DNA from: Streptococcus mitis
GTDB lineage: Bacteria; Bacillota; Bacilli; Lactobacillales; Streptococcaceae
Length of the DNA: 64,000 nt
Reading direction: 5' to 3'
Assembly (NCBI RefSeq): GCF_002005545.1
Contig: NZ_LBMT01000001.1
Location: 1,820,301 to 1,884,300 of the forward strand
This document shows, one piece after another, positions 10,152 to 19,089 of this stretch; the stretch's first letter is position 1; each line of letters begins with the position of its first letter. Made by a program: the position numbers and the translations under genes. Below the pieces are notes generated by a model. It was given only the letters and a program-made list of their open reading frames with translations, had not been told where the DNA came from and searched no databases.

Positions 10152-10783
10152 ATCTTTTCCTTTCTAATTTCTACAACCTGATCCATTCGTTCATATACAC
10201 TACTATCATGAGTTGCAATAATAATCGTACGTTTTTCATTCCGTAATCCAAGAATAAGGTCAATAATTTCACGACTATTCCTACTATCTAAAGATGCTGT
10301 TGGTTCATCTGCTAAGATTATTGGGGAATCTTTCAACATTATTTTAGCAATTGCGACACGCTGCGCTTCACCACCTGAAAGAGTAAAAATCTTACGTTTT
10401 AAATCTAATTGTAAATGAACATGCTCCAAGGCTTCTTTCATAAGAGTTTCTTGTTCTTTTTTACTTTCTTTTCTCCCAATAAATGCAAGTTCTAAATTAT
10501 CTTTAATACTCTTGTTCTCAATTAAACCATAATTTTGAAATAAGTAGCTTACATAATCCTTAAAATAGATTTTTTCCTTAATTTGTTTTAAATCCTTACC
10601 ATCAACTTCTACTGAGCCACTTTGGACAGTTTCTAATTTACCTATAATATTTAAAAGAGTTGTTTTGCCTGCTCCAGACTCACCTATCAAAGCATAGGTC
10701 TGACCTTCATGAAATTGATAATTAAAGTCTTTAAAAATAACATAATCATCAAATTGTTTACAAATATCTTTCAATTCAATCAT
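10148..10783 (-). CDS. ABC transporter ATPase, lactococcin-972-type bacteriocin exporter
   Basis: A 211-residue ATPase with Walker A GESGAGKTT, a Q-loop (FQNYGLIE), signature LSGGEAQRVAIA and Walker B ILADEPTAS. It lies one base behind the DUF1430 membrane protein. That pairing is found beside lactococcin 972-family bacteriocins, where the two are thought to export the bacteriocin or give immunity. No bacteriocin gene survives here. Confidence 0.85.
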   Translation of the reverse strand: MIELKDICKQFDDYVIFKDFNYQFHEGQTYALIGESGAGKTTLLNIIGKLETVQSGSVEVDGKDLKQIKEKIYFKDYVSYLFQNYGLIENKSIKDNLELAFIGRKESKKEQETLMKEALEHVHLQLDLKRKIFTLSGGEAQRVAIAKIMLKDSPIILADEPTASLDSRNSREIIDLILGLRNEKRTIIIATHDSSVYERMDQVVEIRKEKI

Positions 10784-10784
10784 A

Positions 10785-12782
10785 CTAACCTCCTTTTAGA
10801 TATAAAATATTAGCCTTTTTATCTTGTCTCAGTTGAAGAAGAAAAATTCCTGTAAATAATAGCAATGAGAGCAAAGGAATAGAAATTACAAACAAATTGA
10901 AGCCTAATATTACTGACAATAAAGTACAAAAAATATAGCTACTAGATAAAATTGAAAAATAAACATGATGAATTTCAAAAAGTGACTTACCTGCTAATCT
11001 CTCAATGAAATAAGTTTTGCGCCCTTGATAGAGGTAAAGAGTGTTCAGTAATACCATTAATAGAATGGAACTCACAAAACTAATAATCATCGCAAAAAAT
11101 AATATAAATCTATCTGTCTCTACTTTTTGAATTCTATTTTCAAATGAATACATGCCATTTGAAAAACTACCAATACTAGCTGTTAACTTATATTTAGAAA
11201 TCAATTCTTTCACTACCTCGGGTTTATCAAAAATATAATGTGCCAAAGAGAATTGGCGAATTGTTCTATTTTCATAAGCAGAACCAAACACAGTAATAAT
11301 TGGTTCATGAACAAAAGCATTTTGATTCACTAAGTAATTAACCGAAGTGAAGATAGGGTAAACAAATAGATTTTCACCGCCTTGATAAGTGGCTATCTCA
11401 ATTTTCTCATTAGGATCTTTCTTTTTTACAGGAGCATCGTCTGGAGCAAAGCCTTTTTGTTCATATCGCAACCAAGCCTTATGTAATTCTGAAAAGTTTG
11501 ATTCTTGATTCTTTGGTATTAACACGAGACGATCAAAATCTCCCATCTGTTCAAAGAATGCTTGAGCTTCCATACTCAACTGAATTCCACTTTTTTCAAC
11601 AAAACGTCGATTCACACGAATTTCATTTGATACCATATCTGGGGTAGGATAATAAGAATTAGCTGAAGAACTCTTTTGAAAAGCAATTTTATCTAGATTT
11701 GTATCTATATAAAGGAGATTTGTTTTTTGACTAAGTTCTGAATAAAAAGCTACTTCTGCTTCTCTATCTTTATTTGACTCCCCAGTATATAATTCATTAG
11801 TAGCAAAATAATTAGAATGCTTACTCCATTCGTCTCGTCCTACTTGTAATGTTGACAATTGTTGATTTAAGTTAACAACACCATAAACGCTATACATCAC
11901 GATTAAAAGAGATAGTAACTGCGTCAAAATAACCAAAATGAACACAAGATGCAAAGGTGCCCTACCTTTTATGGATAGATTAAGAGCTTGCTTTTGTAAA
12001 ATATGGTAAAAAATATTTGATAAAAAGAAATTTAAAAAAAGTAAAAGAAATAACCAAGAAAGCAAAGGATAAAATACTAGACTTAACGACAAAATGTTTA
12101 CAGTTCTAGTAGAAAATAAGAATAAAACTGTCGCTAAATAAACTATACTTGCTATCAATATTAAGAAAATACTATCTTTGCTAATATTTCTCAAAGCAAT
12201 TTGATATTTCCCTCTACCTGACAATCGTTCTATACTTACAGAACGCAGTTTGGCTATGTAGTCAGCTAGTGTCAGAATCCCAAAAGCAATTATCAAAACT
12301 AATGTAAAAGTAATCGATTGAGGATAAGTCAAAAATACCTTTAACAAGGTCAAACCAGAACTTGATTGTTCAACAATAGCTTGATGTCCTTTTTGGTTTA
12401 AAGCTTGTGCTAGCTCCTGTGCACTTAAGTTTCCTCTTACAATCAAATATAAAGTATCATCAGATGCATTTTGGATTAGGTTTTGATCTTGTTGTAATGG
12501 TAAATCTACAGGTAGTCCACCTCCAATTGGTATGTAGGTATTTTCTGTCTTTCCCCTAACATTATCCTTTACAGAAACAATCCTACGAGCTAAAACACTC
12601 TGTTTATCTTTTGCAATCTCTTCTAAATCCTTCTTAATGGTAGTAGTAGATTTCTCTACAGAAATCATCTTACTATATCCACCCAACATTTCACTTTTAT
12701 ATTGGCTAATAAAGAAAAGGCTAACAAAAGCAATTAAAACAAAGGAAAAAGTTGCAAGGCTTCGTTTTAGTATGTTATACAT
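10785..12782 (-). CDS. Bacteriocin-associated integral membrane protein (DUF1430)
   Basis: A 665-residue membrane protein with one N-terminal helix, an extracellular loop, a block of helices around residues 155-310, a large outer domain and a final block around 550-655. This FtsX/MacB-like layout and the partner ATPase match the DUF1430 bacteriocin-associated permeases. AAAGGAG lies six to seven bases before the ATG. The gene is intact although the bacteriocin gene that should precede it is only a relic. Confidence 0.8.
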   Translation of the reverse strand: MYNILKRSLATFSFVLIAFVSLFFISQYKSEMLGGYSKMISVEKSTTTIKKDLEEIAKDKQSVLARRIVSVKDNVRGKTENTYIPIGGGLPVDLPLQQDQNLIQNASDDTLYLIVRGNLSAQELAQALNQKGHQAIVEQSSSGLTLLKVFLTYPQSITFTLVLIIAFGILTLADYIAKLRSVSIERLSGRGKYQIALRNISKDSIFLILIASIVYLATVLFLFSTRTVNILSLSLVFYPLLSWLFLLLFLNFFLSNIFYHILQKQALNLSIKGRAPLHLVFILVILTQLLSLLIVMYSVYGVVNLNQQLSTLQVGRDEWSKHSNYFATNELYTGESNKDREAEVAFYSELSQKTNLLYIDTNLDKIAFQKSSSANSYYPTPDMVSNEIRVNRRFVEKSGIQLSMEAQAFFEQMGDFDRLVLIPKNQESNFSELHKAWLRYEQKGFAPDDAPVKKKDPNEKIEIATYQGGENLFVYPIFTSVNYLVNQNAFVHEPIITVFGSAYENRTIRQFSLAHYIFDKPEVVKELISKYKLTASIGSFSNGMYSFENRIQKVETDRFILFFAMIISFVSSILLMVLLNTLYLYQGRKTYFIERLAGKSLFEIHHVYFSILSSSYIFCTLLSVILGFNLFVISIPLLSLLLFTGIFLLQLRQDKKANILYLKGG

Positions 12783-12879
12783 AGACTACTCCTTTCTACA
12801 TTGTTTAAAAAGGTTGCTCTCTATCTATTCATGGAGATATTTCAATCCCAAGTTCCAGTGAAATAAGAAAATTCACTTA

Positions 12880-12897
12880 CTACAGCTGTTTAATCAT
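12880..12897 (-). pseudogene. Relic start of a lost gene, probably the bacteriocin
   Basis: AAAGGAG stands six bases before an ATG that encodes only five residues (MIKQL) before TAG TAA. It lies exactly where a bacteriocin structural gene is expected: behind a consensus promoter and before the DUF1430 gene. The next 100 bases hold no continuous frame. That it was a lactococcin 972-type gene is inferred from the neighbours, not from residual similarity. Confidence 0.4.
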
Positions 12898-12942
12898 ATT
12901 TCTCCTTTCCATATCAGTCTTATTTTCTGCTGTTATATTTTT

Positions 12943-12971
12943 ATTATAAGATTTTAAGAAAACGTTGTCAA
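12943..12971 (-). promoter_or_regulatory. Duplicated promoter, copy B (bacteriocin ABC operon)
   Basis: On the minus strand TTGACA (12971-12966), 17 bases and TATAAT (12948-12943) form a consensus promoter. TGACAACGTTTTCT overlapping the -35 is one mismatch from a CcpA site. Copy A lacks this CG core. Two direct repeats of TTGCATATA lie just upstream (about 12975-13002). The stretch 12783-13105 holds only this promoter, the relic start and the terminator. Confidence 0.75.
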
Positions 12972-13012
12972 CTATTTATATGCAATTTTTTTATATATGC
13001 AATTTCTTTATA

Positions 13013-13037
13013 TAAAAAGACCGGATTGCTCCGATCT
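13013..13037 (-). terminator. Terminator after the VOC-family gene
   Basis: The second copy of the AGATCGGA-gcaa-TCCGGTCT hairpin with a T run, about 70 bases after the stop at 13106. Confidence 0.8.
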
Positions 13038-13105
13038 TTCAATAGTTCATATTCTCACATTCTGTTTTAAGAATAATTAAGGTTATCTTCAAATAACTAA
13101 GCCCC

Positions 13106-13453
13106 TTATTTCATACGATAAAAATCAATCACTAGACCAGCAGGGCCTTTAACTAATAAGGACTCTGTTCCCCAATCCGTTTCACAAATACCGTGTAAAA
13201 TCTCGACACTGATCTCTTTTAAACGTTGGTAATTCTGATTTAGATCCTCAACCTCGATATGAAGAATGATTCCTGACTGAAAATTTTCCAAAGGAATCAA
13301 ATGATTTTGGGACAACATCAGACAGTGACTGCCAATCGTAAACTGAGCAAAACTGTCATCAACATAATCGGACTTTTTATCCAAAATACGCTCCAAGTCA
13401 GCACAAACTTGAGGAACATCTGAAACGATAATATCTAATTGATTTAAATTCAT
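13106..13453 (-). CDS. VOC/glyoxalase-fold protein
   Basis: A 115-residue protein with the glyoxalase/bleomycin-resistance fold pattern: MNLNQLDIIVSDVPQVCADLE at the start, a central IILHIEVEDL strand and a closing LLVKGPAGLVIDFYRMK. The family includes metal-dependent isomerases, dioxygenases and drug-binding proteins. The activity of this member is unknown. GGAG lies eight bases before the ATG. It stands alone between two copies of one terminator. Confidence 0.7.
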   Translation of the reverse strand: MNLNQLDIIVSDVPQVCADLERILDKKSDYVDDSFAQFTIGSHCLMLSQNHLIPLENFQSGIILHIEVEDLNQNYQRLKEISVEILHGICETDWGTESLLVKGPAGLVIDFYRMK

Positions 13454-13467
13454 TTACTATTCTCCAT

Positions 13468-13493
13468 AAAAAGACCGGATTGCTCCGATCTTT
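13468..13493 (-). terminator. Third copy of the repeated terminator, downstream of spxB
   Basis: GATCGGA-gcaa-TCCGGTC with a T run, just before the ribosome-binding site of the VOC gene. It would stop transcripts arriving from spxB. Confidence 0.7.
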
Positions 13494-13608
13494 TCAAGTT
13501 TCGCTCTAAGAAAATCAAAGAATAAACAAGGTGAAACCAAGTTTGATGGCAAATCTTTGCTCATCAAACTACGAAAAATCCTTTGGGACTTTTTCTAGGC
13601 TCCACACT

Positions 13609-13647
13609 AGATTCCATCATTGAAATTTATGGTTTCAATGATGGAAT
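13609..13647. repeat. Perfect 16-bp inverted repeat downstream of spxB
   Basis: GATTCCATCATTGAAA at 13609-13624 is repeated inverted at 13632-13647 with a seven-base loop. No T run follows on either strand, so it is not a standard terminator. It may protect the 3' end of the spxB mRNA or be part of a decayed mobile element. Confidence 0.6.
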
Positions 13648-13707
13648 CGTCGGCAGTAATCTAATAAAGAAGTCTATAAATTTATCTTTGATTTTCGACG
13701 AGAGAAA

Positions 13708-15483
13708 TTATTTAATTGCGCGTGATTGCAACCCTTCTTCTTCCAAGAAGAGACGGAATGGTACGAGTTCTTCTGCTTCGTATTTTTCTTTGAAAGCTTT
13801 AATTGCTTCTTCTGAGTGAAGTTTTGGATCCAATTCAAGTACTTCTACTGGAAGTGGACGGTGTGGAGTGATGCGAGCATCGATCACAACAGTTTTACCT
13901 TCTTTGTTCAATTTAACAGCTTCTGCAACAACTGCATCGATGTCTTCGATACGGTCAACTGTAAATCCTACAGCACCTTGCGCTTCAGCGATTTTCGCAT
14001 AGTCAGCATTAGGGAAGTCACAACCAAACAAGTGTTTGTTTGTGTCTTCGTATTTGTCCTTGATGAAGGCATATTTACCATTTGAGAAGACAACGTTGAT
14101 AACTGGAAGGTCGTATTGAACGTTTGTGATAACGTCTGGGTAGCACATGTTGAATGCACCGTCACCCATGATGTTCCATACTTGGCGATCTGGATTGTCT
14201 TTCTTAGCAGCGATACCACCAGGAAGGGCAATACCCATTGTCGCAAAGAGTGGAGATGTACGCCACATGTTCTTAGGTGTCATGTGAAGGTGACGAGTAG
14301 ATGTTTGAGTAGTGTCACCTACGTCGATTGAATAGATAGCGTCTTGATCAGCATGTTTGTTGATTGCATTGTAAACTTGATACAATTGCAATTCACCCTC
14401 AGTTTTACCTTCGATTTTGTTCATGTAATCACGCCAGTTTTGGTTGTTCTTAACGTTTGCACGCCACCATGGAGTAGATTCAACTGGGTTCACTTTGTCA
14501 AGGATAGCTTTAGCTGCTTGACCTGCATCACCAAGGATTGAAGCGTCAAGGGCATGACGTTTACCAAGTTTGTAAGGATCGATATCGACTTGGATGAATT
14601 TTTCAGTGTTCTTGAAGGCTTCGTAAACTTCAGCAAATGGGAAGTTTGAACCAAGGAAAAGAACTGTGTCTGCTTCAAAGACCACTTCGTTGGCTGGTTT
14701 CCAACCAACACGGTAAGCAGAACCTGTCAAACCTTCATAGTTCCATTCGAAAGCTTCAAAGTTTTTACCAGTTGTGATGATTGGTGCTTTGATTTTACGT
14801 GACAATTCAGTAATCACTTCACCAGCTTTAACACCACCGTAACCAGCATAGATAACTGGACGTTCAGCATTGTTCAAGATTTCAACAGCTTTATCGATTT
14901 CAACTTCGTTCAAAGCAGGAGCGATGAATGAACGCTCGTATGAACCTGATCCATAGTATGAGTTTTCGTCGATTTCTTGGAAACCGAAGTTTACTGGGAT
15001 TTCAACAACAGCTGGACCTTTTTTAGAAACTGCAGCACGGCAAGCTTCGTCAATAACTTTCGGCAATTGCTCAGCGTAAGCTACACGTTTGTTATATACA
15101 GCGATACCGTTGTACATTGGGTTTTGGTTCAATTCTTGGAAAGCATCCATGTTGAGTTCGTTAACTGGACGTGATCCAAGGATTGCTAGGAATGGAGTGT
15201 TATCCATAGCTGCATCGTAAACACCGTTAATCAAGTGAGTCGCACCTGGACCACCTGAACCAACTGCAACCCCGATTGAGCCGCCGAATTTAGCTTGCAT
15301 AACCGCTGCAAGAGCACCTGTTTCTTCGTGGCGAACTTGCAAGAAGCGGATATCTTTATCTTCAGCCAAAGCGTCCATCAATGAGCTGAGTGTTCCTGAT
15401 GGGATACCGTAGATTGTGTCTACGCCCCATGTTTTCAATACATTAAGCATTGCTGCAGATGCAGTAATTTTCCCTTGAGTCAT
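13708..15483 (-). CDS. spxB: Pyruvate oxidase
   Basis: This thiamin-diphosphate and FAD enzyme converts pyruvate, phosphate and O2 to acetyl phosphate, CO2 and H2O2. The 591-residue length equals pneumococcal SpxB. The ThDP domain shows [11 protein letters not shown] and the catalytic Glu lies in [11 protein letters not shown]. It is the main source of H2O2 and of aerobic acetyl phosphate in these bacteria. AAGGAGAG precedes the ATG. Two cre sites upstream point to CcpA control. The product needs ThDP, and a thiamin block with TPP riboswitches lies 3.4 kb away. Confidence 0.97.
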   Translation of the reverse strand: MTQGKITASAAMLNVLKTWGVDTIYGIPSGTLSSLMDALAEDKDIRFLQVRHEETGALAAVMQAKFGGSIGVAVGSGGPGATHLINGVYDAAMDNTPFLAILGSRPVNELNMDAFQELNQNPMYNGIAVYNKRVAYAEQLPKVIDEACRAAVSKKGPAVVEIPVNFGFQEIDENSYYGSGSYERSFIAPALNEVEIDKAVEILNNAERPVIYAGYGGVKAGEVITELSRKIKAPIITTGKNFEAFEWNYEGLTGSAYRVGWKPANEVVFEADTVLFLGSNFPFAEVYEAFKNTEKFIQVDIDPYKLGKRHALDASILGDAGQAAKAILDKVNPVESTPWWRANVKNNQNWRDYMNKIEGKTEGELQLYQVYNAINKHADQDAIYSIDVGDTTQTSTRHLHMTPKNMWRTSPLFATMGIALPGGIAAKKDNPDRQVWNIMGDGAFNMCYPDVITNVQYDLPVINVVFSNGKYAFIKDKYEDTNKHLFGCDFPNADYAKIAEAQGAVGFTVDRIEDIDAVVAEAVKLNKEGKTVVIDARITPHRPLPVEVLELDPKLHSEEAIKAFKEKYEAEELVPFRLFLEEEGLQSRAIK

Positions 15484-15540
15484 AATGATAACTCTCCTTC
15501 AAATATTTTTAAATCTACTAAAAAAGGTTTCATATAGTTT

Positions 15541-15556
15541 TTGAAAACGTTTCAGT
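15541..15556. promoter_or_regulatory. cre site (CcpA), proximal, spxB
   Basis: TGAAAACGTTTCA matches the CcpA operator consensus. It lies about 60 bases before the spxB start, in the leader. Confidence 0.7.
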
Positions 15557-15642
15557 AAATTTTTACACTACTAATTTATCACATTTATTTTGACTTTACT
15601 AAGAATCTGCTCAGAAGTTTTTATTCTCTATTACAGTACAGT

Positions 15643-15658
15643 TTGAAAACGTTTTTAG
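15643..15658. promoter_or_regulatory. cre site (CcpA), distal, spxB
   Basis: TGAAAACGTTTTTA is a second CcpA operator-like site, about 160 bases before the spxB start and upstream of the likely promoter. An activating role is possible. Confidence 0.6.
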
Positions 15659-15671
15659 ACTCTGTTTTATA

Positions 15672-15698
15672 ATAAAAAGCGAGCAAGCCCGCTTTTAA
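15672..15698 (-). terminator. Terminator of the copper operon
   Basis: An AAAAGCG-GGC / GCTCGCTTTTT hairpin with a T run overlaps the copA stop. Confidence 0.75.
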
Positions 15699-17938
15699 TC
15701 TATTTTACTAAAGTTTAAGAGAAGGGAACTGGTCAGAACGGATACAGAACTAAAGGCCATCGCTAGACCTGCCAGTTCTGGATTGAGGGCCAGTCCAACA
15801 CCAGAAAAGACTCCTGCTGCAATCGGAATTCCGGCAACATTGTAGATAAAGGCCCAGAAAAGATTGAGCAGAATACGATGAAAGGTTTTCTTACTCATGT
15901 CAAAAGCACGAACCACTCCTAGGAGGTTATTAGTTGTCAACACCAAATCTGCTGACTCGATGGCAATATCTGTTCCATCTCCCATAGCAATCCCCACATC
16001 TGCTACACTGAGGGCAGGAGCGTCATTGATACCATCACCAACAAAGGCTACTTTTCCAGTCGCTTGTAGTTTATGGATTTCATGGGCTTTTTCTTCTGGC
16101 AAGACACCTGCAATGACCTCTTCGATTCCGATCTGATCGGCAATAGCACGCGCCACACCTGCATTGTCTCCTGTCAGCATGACTGTTTTAAGACCTCGTT
16201 TTTTCAACTGACTGATGGCTAACCTGGCATTTTCCTTAGGAATATCTTGCAGAGCAAGCAAGCCTTTGATTTCATTGTCCACAGCCAAGAAAACAACTGT
16301 CTTAGCTTCTTTTTCTAGTTCTTCTAGTTTTTCTTGATAAATGCTAGAAATATCCATGCCATCCAGCATTTTAGCATTTCCAAGCAAAACTTGTTTTCCA
16401 TTGATTTGCCCTGAGACACCTTTTCCGTGCAAGGCTTGGAAATTTTCAACAGTTTGAAACTCAAGTCCAGCTTCACTCGCTCGTTTCACAACGGCTTCAG
16501 CCAGTGGGTGTTGAGAAGCTTCTTCCAAGGAAGCTGCCAATCCAAGCACTTCTACTTCGTCGCCGATGATATCTGTGACCACAGGTTTCCCTTCAGTCAA
16601 AGTCCCTGTTTTATCAAAGACAATGGTTTGGACTTTCTGGATTTCCTGTAGAACCGTTCCATTTTTGAGGAGAACTCCCATCTTGGCACTGCGACCTGTC
16701 CCCACCATAAGGGCTGTCGGTGTTGCAAGTCCCAATGCACAAGGGCAGGCAATAATCAGAACTGCTACTCCATAGAGAAGCGAAGACACAAAGCTAGCTC
16801 CAAGCACGACTACACTATCCCTGAGCAAGACGAACCAAACCCAAAAGGTCACAATCCCTAAAATGACAACTGCTGGGACAAAAATCCCTGAAATCTTATC
16901 CGTCAAGTCCTGAATCGGCGCACGACTTGTCTGAGCTTTCTTCACAAAATCCACAATCTGAGCCAAAACAGTCTCTGAACCAACTTTTTCTGCTCTAAAA
17001 ACAAGTGTTCCACTATTATTGATGGTTGAACCAATGACGGTATCTCCAACTGTCTTGTCCACAGGCAGACTCTCACCTGTCACCATAGACTCATCAATAC
17101 TAGAGATACCTTCTACTACGACACCATCAACCGCAATCTTTTCACCGGGACGCACTCGAATCAGGTCACCTACCTTGACTTGCTCCAAAGGGACTTGAAC
17201 ATAGTTATCCTCACGCAAGACTTCTGCAGTTTTAGCCTGCAAGTCAAGTAATTTCTCCACAGCTTGGGAAGTATTTTTCCGCATTTTCTCCTCAAAAACG
17301 GCTCCCATAAGAACGAAGAAGAAGATAAATGCAGCACTTTCAAAGTAAACGGGGAGGCCAGCGAAGAGGGCAACTAAGCTGTAGAAATAGGCCACTAGGG
17401 TTCCCAGAGCAACCAAGGTATCCATATTGGCATTGTGCTTTTTAAAACTAGCCCAAGCACTTTGGATATAAGGACCACCTGCTACTAGCATAATCGGTGT
17501 TGTGGCTAAAAAGGTGCCCCAACGCATGACTTGGTGACTAATTCCTCCTGTCGACATCCCAATCATGAGGATCACAAGAGGCACAGTAAAGATACTCGTA
17601 ATCCAAAAACGCTGTAAAAGTGATAGAGATTTTCGAGTCTTCTCAACAACTGTATAACTTCCCTTTTGCATCTTCATACCACAAGAAAATTCATGTTGAC
17701 CTAATTCTTGAGGTGTAAAACGAATGACTTTCTCCTCATCTACGCCGATTGGTTCCAAGATGCCTTCTTCTTCAAACAGAATTTCCTTATAACAGTTTGA
17801 AGGCGTAGCACGATGAAAGGTAATCTCAGCTGGAATTCCCTTTTGAAGCTGGATATGGGCTGGATGATAGCCTTTGTCTGCCGTGATACGAATTTTTTGA
17901 ACACCATTTTCAAGACTTGCTTTTACAATTTCAGTCAT
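15695..17938 (-). CDS. copA: Copper-exporting P1B-type ATPase with N-terminal cupredoxin-like domain
   Basis: A 747-residue P-type ATPase that pumps Cu(I) out. Motifs in order are TGES, the metal-binding CPC in helix six ([11 protein letters not shown]), the phosphorylation site DKTGT, TGDN and [10 protein letters not shown]. In place of the usual CxxC heavy-metal-associated domain, residues 1-95 form a cupredoxin-like domain with NCYK and [10 protein letters not shown], resembling its neighbour CupA. That domain is thought to accept Cu(I) from CupA. It ends the copY-cupA-copA operon and sits upstream of spxB, as in S. pneumoniae. Confidence 0.95.
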   Translation of the reverse strand: MTEIVKASLENGVQKIRITADKGYHPAHIQLQKGIPAEITFHRATPSNCYKEILFEEEGILEPIGVDEEKVIRFTPQELGQHEFSCGMKMQKGSYTVVEKTRKSLSLLQRFWITSIFTVPLVILMIGMSTGGISHQVMRWGTFLATTPIMLVAGGPYIQSAWASFKKHNANMDTLVALGTLVAYFYSLVALFAGLPVYFESAAFIFFFVLMGAVFEEKMRKNTSQAVEKLLDLQAKTAEVLREDNYVQVPLEQVKVGDLIRVRPGEKIAVDGVVVEGISSIDESMVTGESLPVDKTVGDTVIGSTINNSGTLVFRAEKVGSETVLAQIVDFVKKAQTSRAPIQDLTDKISGIFVPAVVILGIVTFWVWFVLLRDSVVVLGASFVSSLLYGVAVLIIACPCALGLATPTALMVGTGRSAKMGVLLKNGTVLQEIQKVQTIVFDKTGTLTEGKPVVTDIIGDEVEVLGLAASLEEASQHPLAEAVVKRASEAGLEFQTVENFQALHGKGVSGQINGKQVLLGNAKMLDGMDISSIYQEKLEELEKEAKTVVFLAVDNEIKGLLALQDIPKENARLAISQLKKRGLKTVMLTGDNAGVARAIADQIGIEEVIAGVLPEEKAHEIHKLQATGKVAFVGDGINDAPALSVADVGIAMGDGTDIAIESADLVLTTNNLLGVVRAFDMSKKTFHRILLNLFWAFIYNVAGIPIAAGVFSGVGLALNPELAGLAMAFSSVSVLTSSLLLNFSKID

Positions 17939-17947
17939 ATCATTCTC

Positions 17948-18319
17948 CTATTCTACAATCATCTTGCCGTGCATCATATTCATGCCACAAGAGAAACCAT
18001 ACTCTCCAGCCTGCTCAGGCGTGATTTCCACTACATACTCTTCGCCCATAGGCAGGTCCGCATGTACACCAAAATCTGGAAAAACAATTTGGTCCAGACA
18101 GGGTGAAGGGTCCTTGCGGTCAAAGACAATGCGTGCTGGCACTGATTTCTTGAGGATAATCAACTCAGGCGTATAGCCCCCCATGACCTCCACTCGAATC
18201 TCTTGGTAGCCGTTTTTTTGCTGGGCCTTTTGTCCAGATTTTTCAGGCTTTTTGAAAAACCAAAACAAGATAAACGCGATAAGGGCAATACAAATAATTG
18301 TTACAATACTATTTAACAT
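17948..18319 (-). CDS. cupA: Membrane-anchored copper chaperone
   Basis: A 123-residue protein with one N-terminal membrane helix (about residues 5-22) and a cupredoxin-like domain. The likely Cu(I) ligands are the Cys in SPCLDQIV and the Cys/Met cluster in FSCGMNMMHGKM. In S. pneumoniae CupA passes Cu(I) to CopA and is needed for copper resistance. It lies between copY and copA with 9-10 base gaps. Confidence 0.92.
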   Translation of the reverse strand: MLNSIVTIICIALIAFILFWFFKKPEKSGQKAQQKNGYQEIRVEVMGGYTPELIILKKSVPARIVFDRKDPSPCLDQIVFPDFGVHADLPMGEEYVVEITPEQAGEYGFSCGMNMMHGKMIVE

Positions 18320-18329
18320 GACGTCTCCT

Positions 18330-18725
18330 TTACATACAATTACATTTTACTTTTGTTACAGCGCTTGATTTCTTCTCAGAAATCACAGCTTCCAAGTCTT
18401 CCAAGTCAGCCTGAGTAAAATCACATTCAGCAATCAAATCAGCCAACAAGTTCTTAATCCTACGAGAACAAACCTTGTCCTTGATATCTTGAACAAGTAA
18501 ATCCCGACTTTGGTCCAAAGTTAAAAGGGCTGAATAGACAAAGAACTTGCCTTCTTTTTTCCTTGTCAGACACTCTTTCTCAACCAAACGAGCCAAAAGA
18601 GTTTGAATGGTTGACTTGGACCAATCGAACCGCTCCGCCAGAACCCTGATCAAATCCGTACTGGTCTGCTCTCCTTGCATCCAAATAATCTTCATGACCT
18701 GCCATTCTGCATCTGAAATCTGCAT
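18330..18725 (-). CDS. copY: Copper-responsive repressor
   Basis: A 131-residue BlaI/MecI-type winged-helix repressor (SDAEWQVMKIIWMQGEQTS followed by TIQTLLARLVEKECL). The C-terminus ends in KCNCM, one CxC metal motif. The enterococcal CopY model has two (CxCx4CxC), so metal binding may need both subunits or the nearby Cys. The start is ATG 18725 with GGAGGTG upstream. The longer frame to 18755 would be translated through the operator and is rejected. Confidence 0.92.
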   Translation of the reverse strand: MQISDAEWQVMKIIWMQGEQTSTDLIRVLAERFDWSKSTIQTLLARLVEKECLTRKKEGKFFVYSALLTLDQSRDLLVQDIKDKVCSRRIKNLLADLIAECDFTQADLEDLEAVISEKKSSAVTKVKCNCM

Positions 18726-18743
18726 AATCACACCTCCAAAATC

Positions 18744-18753
18744 TACATTTGTC
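18744..18753. promoter_or_regulatory. cop operator, proximal
   Basis: TACATTTGTC (GACAAATGTA on the coding strand) matches the CopY box KACANNYGTM. It lies between the -10 and the start codon. Confidence 0.8.
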
Positions 18754-18766
18754 AATTACAATTATC

Positions 18767-18795
18767 AGTATACTCTTAAAATCTACATTTGTCAA
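18767..18795 (-). promoter_or_regulatory. cop operon promoter with distal cop operator
   Basis: On the minus strand TTGACA (18795-18790), 17 bases and TATACT (18772-18767) form the promoter. A second CopY box, 18784-18793, overlaps the -35, so CopY would block RNA polymerase directly. The two boxes are 40 bases apart. Confidence 0.85.
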
Positions 18796-18886
18796 CTATG
18801 AAATTAATCTTTTCTTTGAAAAATTGAATTTTAATCATTTGAAAAACTATTTGCAGTCAATTTTCACTATATAAACTATAAAAATA

Positions 18887-18895
18887 TGCTATACT
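18887..18895 (+). promoter_or_regulatory. Extended -10 promoter of thiD
   Basis: TGCTATACT lies about 20 bases before the riboswitch. Confidence 0.6.
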
Positions 18896-18913
18896 AAAGA
18901 AAAAAGAAAACAA

Positions 18914-18994
18914 CCACTAGGGGTGCGTAAAGCTGAGATTAACGACTGTTAGACCCTTTGACTCAATCTAGGTAATGCTAGCTGATGGAAGTGG
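18914..18994 (+). ncRNA. TPP riboswitch, thiD leader
   Basis: The THI-box core is visible: GGGGTGC, GCTGAGA, ACCCTTTGA, ATCTAGGTAATGCTAGC and GGAAGTGG. The terminal stem is CCACT / AGTGG. No terminator is evident before the GGGAGG ribosome-binding site at about 19078, so control is probably at translation start. Confidence 0.92.
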
Positions 18995-19089
18995 AAATGA
19001 TAATGGGGACTTGCAGTCTTCTATTACCTTTCTAAAACAGACCAGCTTGTTCTTAAGAATACAAACTTCAGTTGGTTGGGAGGTTTTAG

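Noticed and set aside
13500-13607. C-terminal fragment of a transposase on the plus strand
   Set aside because: An open stretch of about 35 codons ends at a TAG, but I see no recognisable transposase motif.
13583-13819. 78-codon plus-strand frame over the spxB end
   Set aside because: It runs across the inverted repeat and antisense to spxB, with no ribosome-binding site and no conserved features.
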